Shown here: positions 55,742 through 64,000 of the stretch, piece after piece
Position numbering within the stretch: position 1 is the first letter of the stretch
How the letters are laid out: the number at the start of each line of letters is the position of its first letter
Assembly: GCF_905147045.1 (NCBI RefSeq)
Contig: NC_065898.1
Coordinates: forward strand, 9,672,001 to 9,736,000
Direction: 5' to 3'
Length of the DNA stretch: 64,000 nt
From: Nymphalis io
Lineage: Eukaryota; Arthropoda; Insecta; Lepidoptera; Nymphalidae
Notes under the pieces: generated by a model
Database searches by the model: none
What the model saw: the letters and a program-made list of their open reading frames with translations, nothing else
Told to the model about the DNA's origin: nothing
Program-made: the position numbers and the translations under genes

Positions 55742-57845
55742 ATATATATATAATAAAAATCCGTTTCAACATACTAGACAGTTAATTCCTAGATGTTCAA
55801 CTACTTATGATATTTAAATTACAAAGTAAGATATATATATATATATATAATAAAAAAAATATTAAGAGAACTGTTAAATTGTTACAAATGACGTTTAAGG
55901 CCTTGTGTAACATCTAACACATACCACATGTGTCTTTATATGTAGATTCACACACCACCAGACTAATATGGTCATCTACTTTCTTAACAAAATATACATT
56001 TTGTCTTACCAGCAATAATATGAATTTTATAATTCAGCTTATCAATGGGTCAACGAGACCACCAAAGAGAATGCATTTTGAAAAACATTATTCATGTAAT
56101 GGAAACTTATTACGAAACAAGCATTATACCGTATTATATTTTATTGCAAGAATTAATCAATCATAAAATCAAAGAATTAGCGCCTTATGTTACTTTTCTT
56201 CCTGTATAACAGAGCAAAATTGGCCAATCACTTTATAGATTCCGAGAAATACTTTTGTTCGAAACATCAATCAGATAGCTAATCATTGCAGAGATTGCAA
56301 TATTAAAACTTAAAAGTGAAAGCACAACGGTATATTTACAATACGTGACTTATATTTTGAGAAATTTTACGTGATTACCAGAATTAAGCAGCAAAGGAAA
56401 TAGTTATAAAAATGCATAAATTAGCAAATGTCAAAAACAATATAAATTATAGGTCCTTTAGATATCTCAAAACAGAGAAAAGGTATTAAAGTTGATAACA
56501 AACAGAGAGACAAAAGAATCAATTTCAAAAATATGAGCTACATTATAATCTAGGCCAAAGCTGAACGGACTCACGCGTGCTTCTTGCGTTTGTCTCGCCT
56601 GAATAAGATCTGGGTTTGGGTGTGAGCAAATCTGCCGTCCTATTTTACAACTTTATACTTTATTGTACACCACAAAGATTAAAAAAATATATATATAACA
56701 CATTGATACAACCTAATTAACATACAACATCGTCGGCCAGCAATATTTTTTAAAGAGTAATATACATTTGCCGAATATATCAATTTTCAATTTGGTAATT
56801 TTCAATTTTGGTAAGTCCTTACGCAAAACAGCTTGTTGAAAAAAGAGTTGTTTTTTTATTATAGAATCAGAATTCGATTCTATTACTATGGTGAAACGAA
56901 TCGAATGTATCGACCTATAGCATTTTTCAGAATTATTGTCATAATTTGTACAACTGTACTGTATAACTTTTTTATTTTTAACCGTTGATCCGCCAAATTA
57001 AGTCGTTAATGTAAATTATTTAACACACTTTATTATTTATTTTCGAATCTCACTTTTGAATTTCCAACTTTTTCATTTTTAATTTTACAACTGTAGAAAA
57101 TGCTTGTAACGAATGGATAATCGGCAAAACTAATTGACCAGAACTAGTGTCTAAATCGACACTCGAATATACATTACGACAAATCAATTAAAACGGCAGG
57201 ATTTACCGCTCATTAGGCCGTGTCAATTAAAACTAATTTATTAATGTAAATACAATCTGAGATGAACGTTCTAAGAAGTAAGAGTGGACCAACGAGTTCT
57301 AAACATGGAAAATGATGAGTGAATCACGTTGCAAATTAATAAATTTTTTAAATAATGTTTTCTGCCAGCAATATTTTTAAGTAATAGTTATTTATATTTT
57401 TTTTAAAACAGGAACTTTTTATATATTTCATCTCAATATAAATATATGGTATCTAATAAAAAATAAATTAATATATTTAAGCGACTGCTGGCTTACAATG
57501 CTGATTGTTTTATTTTGTTTATAAGTCAAATATCACTACAATCTCAAAGCACGATTGTAGAAAGTGAAAACAATGTACAAATACTGAATCGATGATTTAA
57601 AATGCTTTCTTGAGTTTTACTGCCTCTCGGGCAAAAGGTAAATAACAAAACCATTTACGAAACAAACAAAGGCGCTCCCAGTTATGACCGCTTTGAAATA
57701 ACCGATCATAATGTTTTAATAAAGCAACGTATCCATTTATGGCATACGATGATTGATTTAAATATAGTCTTTGTACCATTGTGAATAAGGGCTGGAATGT
57801 GGTGACAAAGGTAATTGCTCATCGCATGAGGAATATTACGCAAGT
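55742..57845. other. Long AT-rich stretch, no gene
   Basis: Frames at 55930-56166 (78 codons, plus) and 57597-57779 (60 codons, minus) show no domain and no supporting context. TA tracts at about 55828-55848. Confidence 0.5.
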
Positions 57846-57925
57846 ACGGAACCAGTTCCGTTGACCCACTTCTGTACAGGTGCGGCGCCGCGCCGTCTGG
57901 CCGGCGACGGGACAGGATTATGCAA
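57846..57925. promoter_or_regulatory. GC-rich island with palindromes, function unknown
   Basis: Contains ACGGAAC-CA-GTTCCGT (57846-57861, 7-base arms), then about 45 bases of almost pure G+C with GCGGCGCCGC and CCGTC..GACGG inverted repeats. This composition is exceptional here outside LINE-2. No frame, SINE or LINE match. It could be a regulatory core, a conserved noncoding element or a remnant exon edge. Confidence 0.3.
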
Positions 57926-58117
57926 GCGATACGATCATCATTTACTCTTTACTATTTCTTGTTTTATAATAAAGCTGTAAGATCAAAATTGTTCAATTGC
58001 TCCAATCAAGTGAATGTCCCAAAAAAATCTGGATTAAATTACTGTGATGGTATTCATGTTTACAACATAGTTACAAGAGCCGCTAAGGCTTTGTAACCAC
58101 AAACTAATTTATAATTT

Positions 58118-58265
58118 TAACCGATGATCAACGTTTTAGGTTCAGGCAAACGCAACTGAATTTTCATGTGATTAATTTTTGGACAGCTGTATACCCATGT
58201 CGGATAAAAATCACTAATCCACATTCAAGCAGCCTTGTAGAATGAACTCGAAGCCTTTTAATCGA
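58118..58265 (+). mobile_element. SINE family A-like remnant
   Basis: TTTTAACCGATGATCAACG, TTTAGGTTCAGGC, AACTGAATTTTCATGTGATTAATTT, then TCGGATAAAAATC and AATCCACATTCAAGCAGCCTTG: an eroded copy whose 3' part lies inside the tandem duplication below. Confidence 0.45.
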
Positions 58266-58479
58266 AAAAAAGAAAAGATGATGTAGTAGATATATGAGAC
58301 CTAAGATAAGACTAAAGGCCAAATGTTTCAAAGCTGCCTTTTGCTTTGTTTTTATATAATAATTAAATGAATATAACCAAGATTGTTAAACACAGACATC
58401 ATATTACATATTATATTAGATATCTTTAATAAATAATAATTGCGATATAATTTTTTTATGTGAGGATTATTTTTGTTTG
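58197..58479. repeat. 283-bp tandem duplication, unit 1
   Basis: Begins ATGTCGGATAAAAATCACT. Aligns base for base with unit 2 at an offset of 283, with one substitution inside (58420 G against 58703 A) and divergence only in the final T-run. Confidence 0.95.
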
Positions 58480-58757
58480 ATGTCGGATAAAAATCACTAA
58501 TCCACATTCAAGCAGCCTTGTAGAATGAACTCGAAGCCTTTTAATCGAAAAAAAGAAAAGATGATGTAGTAGATATATGAGACCTAAGATAAGACTAAAG
58601 GCCAAATGTTTCAAAGCTGCCTTTTGCTTTGTTTTTATATAATAATTAAATGAATATAACCAAGATTGTTAAACACAGACATCATATTACATATTATATT
58701 AAATATCTTTAATAAATAATAATTGCGATATAATTTTTTTATGTGAGGATTATTTTT
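58480..58757. repeat. 283-bp tandem duplication, unit 2
   Basis: Head-to-tail copy of unit 1. Near identity indicates a recent duplication, or collapse/expansion during assembly. Confidence 0.95.
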
Positions 58758-59099
58758 TTTATTTATATTCTACAAAAGTGAATATTTTTTTTATACTGTA
58801 ACCGTTCGACATGACATATGTTTTTATATATTCTTTGATAATTTTACTGTTCTCAAGACAAATTTAGACTTAGAAAAAAACTGGTTTGACTATTTAGGAG
58901 AGATGCACAGTCGTGCAAATTTACGTGAATATATTTCAACTCTTGAAGGAAACATCACGCCATTTTATTTTAAAGAAAATCTACTAACAATGTACCTATA
59001 TTGAGAAATTAATATTTTACAATCGTGTTTTGCCTTCCAATTTAATCGTTCTAGTTCCTTACCTATTTTAAATAAAAATATTTATTTATTTTATTTTTT
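58758..59099. other. AT-rich intergenic DNA
   Basis: Nothing recognised. Confidence 0.5.
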
Positions 59100-59190
59100 A
59101 TTTAAAAGAAGTTGGTAGACTGGCAAACGGCACATCTGTTGATAACTGGTCACCACCACCATAAACATTGGCAGAGTAAGAAATATTGGG
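59100..59190 (-). mobile_element. Repeat family D-like 3' fragment
   Basis: GTTGGTAGACTGGCAAACGGCACATCTGTTGATAACTGGTCACCACC..ATAAACATTGGCAGAGTAAGAAATATTGG matches the 3' third of family D, closer to an older variant. Confidence 0.6.
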
Positions 59191-62100
59191 TCGTAGCTGT
59201 AACCAAAGTTGATATGAACATTTGCATAACATCTTTAAAATTCATTATGTAAGTCAATCAAACAAACATTTGAGCGTCTCTTATATATATTAATTAATTA
59301 AGTGTGAATATTTTAATATGAAAAACCAATAAGTTATACAATAACTGGACTGTGAAGAGTGCTAACGATCCTATTATAATTAGTGTTAATTAAATATAAA
59401 GTATTTGTTTATTTAAACAGGTATGCAAATTATAATTATAAATTATTTAAATTTAGTAAAGTAACAAAAAAAAACTATAAAAAAATGAAACTTACCATTA
59501 GGGTTTGCTTACAATGCTTCAGCTGCTTAAAACACATCTAAAGCCAGCAAAATTTCAGATTTCACCCGCACGTAAGGGGCTTGATATTTTGGAATTGATA
59601 TGTTTTTGATATTATTAGATATGTTATATTTAGATATGTTATTGATTCCGATAGAACAAAATAGAGCTACCTATAATTACAAACTATCTCTTAATTGTAA
59701 GAAAATAGTGCTCATAGTAATAAAATAGCGAACGGATATTTGTATTTATAATATTAAGAACTAAGAAAGTATCCTCGAACCCATCGTTTTTATATGTTTT
59801 CTTATGATATTTTCTTTCACTGTCGATATAAATTATAATGTTACGCGTTTATGGATAATAAAATCCCGACGGTGAAAATTATAAGTAAAATATTATTACT
59901 ACAGTAATCCAATTTGATAGAGTAATTTACATTGTAGTTAACAGAGGTCATACTTGTTAAAGGAAATTCTTGGGTCACTGTCTAGTCTTGTATGGTACAT
60001 GCCTTACAAAGTGATGGTTGAATGAACGAATGAATTTAATTATTTCTCCATAGGTTACAAGAGCAAGATCAACCAAGTCACATTAAATAATTACGAAACA
60101 AATAACAAAAAATTCAGAATAGATTAGTACTTGATTGGTTTGAGAACGCAAAGTTGAGTAATATTAAGATCTACGTATTGCCTATTTCAACTATATCAAA
60201 TGAGGAGTAAAGACAAATAAACAAATTTGACAATTAATTAACGCGATAGCTTTAGTCGAGATGTTGAACAATCTATGACTTTCACCATGGTTATGCAAAT
60301 AGCACCTTGAATGTCGGCGAAGTTGTCATCAAAACTTTGGATGTTAAATTTAAATAGATATATGTAGTTAAGTGGAATAGTACTGTATTATAAATAAATT
60401 ATATAACACGCTCAGTCGATATATTTATGTATACATAATGTTTAGCTCGAGCTTTCCGCAAACAAATCACTCAAGCTCTCTTAAACAGGTAATAATTTAA
60501 GTTCTTGTTTAAACTGTAACATTTTATTTATTTATGTATATTTTATATTGTTTAGATGTTCAAAACTTTTATTTTTTTACACTAATTAATTTATGTAAAT
60601 TAAGTTATGCAAATCAATTTTATTACTTAATTTATAAGGTCTTACTTTCGAATGTTAACAGCTGTTTTCTTTTTTTAACTGAATTGTAATTGCTTACGCT
60701 GATTTTGCATTACTCTTTACATGTTTTAATTATATATATTATGTTCTTTAATAATTACCTATGGAAAAACACCTAGTAAACCAAAAAAAAATTAGTAAAA
60801 TGTAAGTATTAATCAAGAACTGTTTTTAGTGCATAATATAAGCTTATAGTGTAGCATAGCTGCCAGCAAATCGCATGAAATACGTTATTACGGACATATT
60901 GTAAAAACTATTTTAAATCTCGTTTTTGTCATTGAAAACAATAAAATATTTAATTTTTTATTTCCTCAATGTAACCTCTTTATAGTTTTTGACATGGACG
61001 TAGATATGAAGTCATGGTCAGATTGGTGTTTAGCCTTGGCCCGAGTCATAAACATTTGAAAATATTATCTTACATCTCAAACGTATATTGTTTACCCACG
61101 CTTCGAAGATGCCATTGAATGGCGACTATATACATTCATTACACAAATAAATAAGTTATCATATATAACATTCATAATGCGGTGTCAGCTTGGCAGTAGA
61201 TTGAATGAAAGATACATCCCCATTATTTATTATTAAATATAATTATGCCTATGTTAAATAGTTCATAACAACTAAATTTGAAATGAAAAAAACGCATTAC
61301 TTTGTTTATGCATTTATTTGATTTTTTTATTGTTTACTCTAAAATTGGCAGATGATAATTGGTCACAGACAACTACAGATATTGGAATCTTAAGACGTGA
61401 ATTCAACATAAATACGCTGCACATGATAAGGAATAAGATGGTATGTCTCGTGAACCTATAATTTTACTAGCCTACTTCATACTAAAACACATAAAAGGTA
61501 TGTTAGCTGATCAGTGAAACCAATTACCAGATACAATTAAATATTAAAATCATGCCTAGTTTCTATATTTTAATTCATTATTTGCAATTACCCAAACTAA
61601 TAATTTGGTCAATATTACATAAACAATGAAATAGTGACACTACGAGATACAATTGTAAATGCACTAAATAATAGAAAGTTCATTGGCCTCATCGATTTCC
61701 AGATCAGTTTAATTGGTTATCATTATTGATGAACAACTTCAATATCGCGGCAATGATAGGCACGCGAGGTCCGTTTACATCTTACGATCTTACGACTTTA
61801 TATACAGTGATTAAAATTGATTTAGGATCGTTCATAATGTCTATCATTTTTATCCAATGTATCTGCAATTTATTGAAAACTTTGGAAATATACTTTGAGC
61901 AATTTGACATACTAATTATACGAATACATTAAAGAATATATAATGACTGATAATAAATATATATTATATATAAAACCTTTTACAACAACGGACTTGAAAT
62001 ATAAAATCTTTTTATTGATTACAGCTATCAATCAACATTAAAGCACACTCGTGACACAAAAACACAGTTACTTGCAACTTAACTGTTTTGCCAATAAAAT

Positions 62101-62860
62101 ATATTGAGCAATTTGACCTTAGACATCCCACTATTGTGACACATAAAATGACTAAGTAGGCGAAAAGTCCTTAATGCTAAATAATTATTCAACGACATTC
62201 GAACACACTCCTTAAAAATTTAATTTATTCAACGATGAACAAAAAATTCAAATATTCAATGAAGTAGATTTATTGTATAGTTGATATTTTGATTTTTTTC
62301 GTTCTTATTAAAACTACATCAACACAAGATAGAAAAACTTGCCTACAACTCAAATCACTAAACTTAATTTCTATAAGCTTTTATTATCTTAAAATTAATT
62401 TATTTAAAGTAGAAGCATTACACTTGCTTATTTATAGTCGAAGTAAAAACTGCAATACTTTTAAAAAAATGTTAAAATAGCGGGATTAATGCTAAAAGCA
62501 TTCTCCATCTGGTAACTTAAGGAGTTACCTACATGAAAGAGGCTTAAAGGCGTGCAAAAGAATTTTTTTTACAGTAGGACAGTCTACTCATATTTATAAA
62601 TACACAAATATAATACATAAATAAATACAATACTAAAATATATAAATATAAGTGTCATATACTTAAAATGTGTGTGTGTGGTCTGATTTTTAATTCAATT
62701 CCACATATCTGATCGAGCTGATGGACACAGTTTTGGTACTACAATCTAGTATAATTAATTTTACTTTAGTTTTAGCACATTTACTAGTTAAAATTTGTTT
62801 TGAAAAGGTATTTACTAGAAAGCTTGATAACATACAATGTTTAGTAGTAATTTTCTACTG
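59191..62860. other. Long AT-rich stretch, no gene
   Basis: About 3.7 kb without a recognised element. Frames of 60-72 codons occur (for example 61726-61932) but none shows a domain. A weak D-like echo lies at 61345-61395. Confidence 0.5.
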
Positions 62861-63063
62861 CTGGAATCTCCTCCCATTGAGCTTATTCCACTGCGCTACT
62901 CCAATACGGGGTGCTGGAGGCATATATGGCAAATATTAATCCGACCAGTACAGGTATCCCCACTGAAATTAAACACATGGAAAATCAGTGGCTCTTGTCC
63001 GCGTTTGAACCCGCAATCTTCGAATAAGATTCGTGTGTTACAACCACTGGACCATCTCGATTA
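62861..63063 (-). mobile_element. SINE family A, tail-truncated, diverged
   Basis: Minus: AATCGAGATGGTCCAGTGG (A-box region), GAAGATTGCGGGTTCAAACGCGG (B box), GAGCCACTGATTTTCC, CCAGCACCCCGTATTGGAG, GTGGAATAAGC. The body is shortened around the tRNA-body junction. Confidence 0.65.
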
Positions 63064-63095
63064 ACTCGAAATATTTTATTAATAAATGATTGTTG

Positions 63096-63385
63096 TCAAA
63101 GTCAATAATACCTTCCGGGGGCAAGGTATTTATTTCTCTAAAAAAATCCGTAGATATTTATAACGTTCCTAAAACAATACATTTAAATTTAACAATATTA
63201 AAACATAAGCTCATCAAGCTTTTTCTTCTTCAAAATGTATGGCTACAATCAAAAATCTTTATTCAATGTAATATAACACTTATTGATTGCCGAAAATCTA
63301 CTACCCGTTCGGAAAGAAATTTTCAGTCCTTAGAGGAACCGGCAAAAGCAACTCGTAGCGGTTTTTTTCAACTATATTTTTTGCC
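63096..63385 (+). repeat. Interspersed repeat family E, longer copy
   Basis: A 114-codon plus frame (63090-63434) covers it: ..SGGKVFISLKKSVDIYNVPK.. and further on IDCRKSTTRSERNFQSLEEPAKATRSGFFQLYF. The 3' part (GTTCGGAAAGAAATTTTCAG..GAGGAACCGGCAAAAGC) is the same motif as at 19861-19910. Recurrence of the DNA motif argues for a repeat rather than a host gene. If the frame is coding ancestry, it is probably a retrotransposon end; I do not recognise the protein. Confidence 0.45.
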
Positions 63386-64000
63386 TACAATGTATTTATT
63401 TAAATTTGTATTTGAAACGGCGGTGATCGTTTAGTTCTCAAGGTGTGTTATCATCTCAAAAGTCATTAGTTACTTTACTAACACATTATTCAGTGTCGTC
63501 CTCGTGATTGTTTAAAACACATAATTAATAAACCTTATACACAGAGAAGGTTATTCGAAGACATGCGGAAGATTCACACACAGAGGATGTCATAGCAATA
63601 AATAAATTTTAAAGCTTAATTAATTCCTTGTTGATTTTAATATAATTAATTATTTATTTATACATCGTTAAAATTCGATTTTAATATGATGTGATGCAAA
63701 TGTATGATAGATTTTAAGGTATAATATTTAAGCCAAAACGTCTGTTTCTCGCTTTTCATGTGAGAGTTGTCAAAGTGTTTAATCAAAGTTAATGACTACG
63801 TATTTATTAAAGAAATTTTTAATACCGTATAATATATTCCGAATCGATGAATTGGGAACCTTTCAGAATCGTACCCGCAAACCCTCTGGTGTTGCAGATG
63901 TACATAAGAGGTGGTAGTTACTTTCCTTTAAGCCAGTCTCCTGCCCTTGGCCCTTATTTCATTAAAAATAAGAAGTAAGGATTAAATTCTTGCTTCATCG
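63386..64000. other. AT-rich intergenic DNA to window end
   Basis: No element recognised; 63840-63960 is slightly richer in G+C without a clear frame. Confidence 0.5.

Noticed and set aside
61345..61395. Further D copy
   Set aside because: Only TTGGCAGATGATAATTGGTCAC and a TATTGGAATCTTAAG echo; too short and diverged to claim.
1..64000. LTR retrotransposon, endogenous virus, CRISPR array or multi-gene system
   Set aside because: No long terminal repeats, protease/integrase motifs, regularly spaced repeats or clustered host-type ORFs were found on either strand.

Overview
The window reads as intergenic, repeat-rich DNA from a lepidopteran, probably a nymphalid butterfly. The evidence is strong A+T bias, a dense scatter of short tRNA-derived SINEs resembling the family I remember as Metulj, non-autonomous Helitrons of the Lep1 type, RTE-type LINE ends with a (TTGA)n tail, and a LINE whose 5' end carries a short motif I remember from several lepidopteran LINEs. 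Species and chromosome cannot be read from the sequence. I found no host exon, rRNA, functional tRNA gene or CRISPR array. Almost every open frame over 60 codons is chance or a shadow of a repeat; the only protein-coding DNA I can support belongs to three LINE families.

Layout. 0-8 kb: SINE families A and B, one family-D repeat, two small LINE tail remnants. 8-12 kb: Helitron pieces, a triple AP-1-type site cluster, a 31-bp palindrome and a possible coding remnant. 12-15 kb: family D copies. 15.1-16.1 kb: a 5'-truncated RTE LINE with an open 315-codon reverse transcriptase C-terminal half and an exact 13-bp target-site duplication (TSD). 16-29 kb: mostly featureless AT-rich DNA with scattered SINE, D and Helitron fragments. 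29.3-29.8 kb: truncated copy of LINE-2. 30-40 kb: a complete family A SINE with an 11-bp TSD, and two full-length D copies. 40.6-43.6 kb: LINE-1, a frameshifted jockey/CR1-like element without ORF1. 47.3-51.0 kb: LINE-2, nearly full length, one continuous frame of about 1040 codons broken by a single amber codon. 51-64 kb: SINE remnants, a fresh 283-bp tandem duplication at 58.2-58.8 kb, a GC-rich island at 57.9 kb, then largely empty sequence.

How the parts relate. LINE-2 encodes endonuclease and reverse transcriptase and ends in a small stem-loop (ACCACTTACCATCAGGTGG) followed by poly(A). The roughly 290-bp family D repeat ends in the same stem-loop and poly(A) but has no coding capacity, which fits a SINE-like passenger copied by LINE-2-type machinery. 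Two D copies carry short inverted repeats at the 5' junction, the kind of scar left by twin priming during target-primed reverse transcription. SINE families A, B and C have tRNA-like heads with recognisable A and B boxes. No previously undescribed multi-gene system is visible; the most useful leads are the LINE-2/D tail sharing, the D foldback junctions, and a few unexplained hairpins and motif clusters outside repeats.
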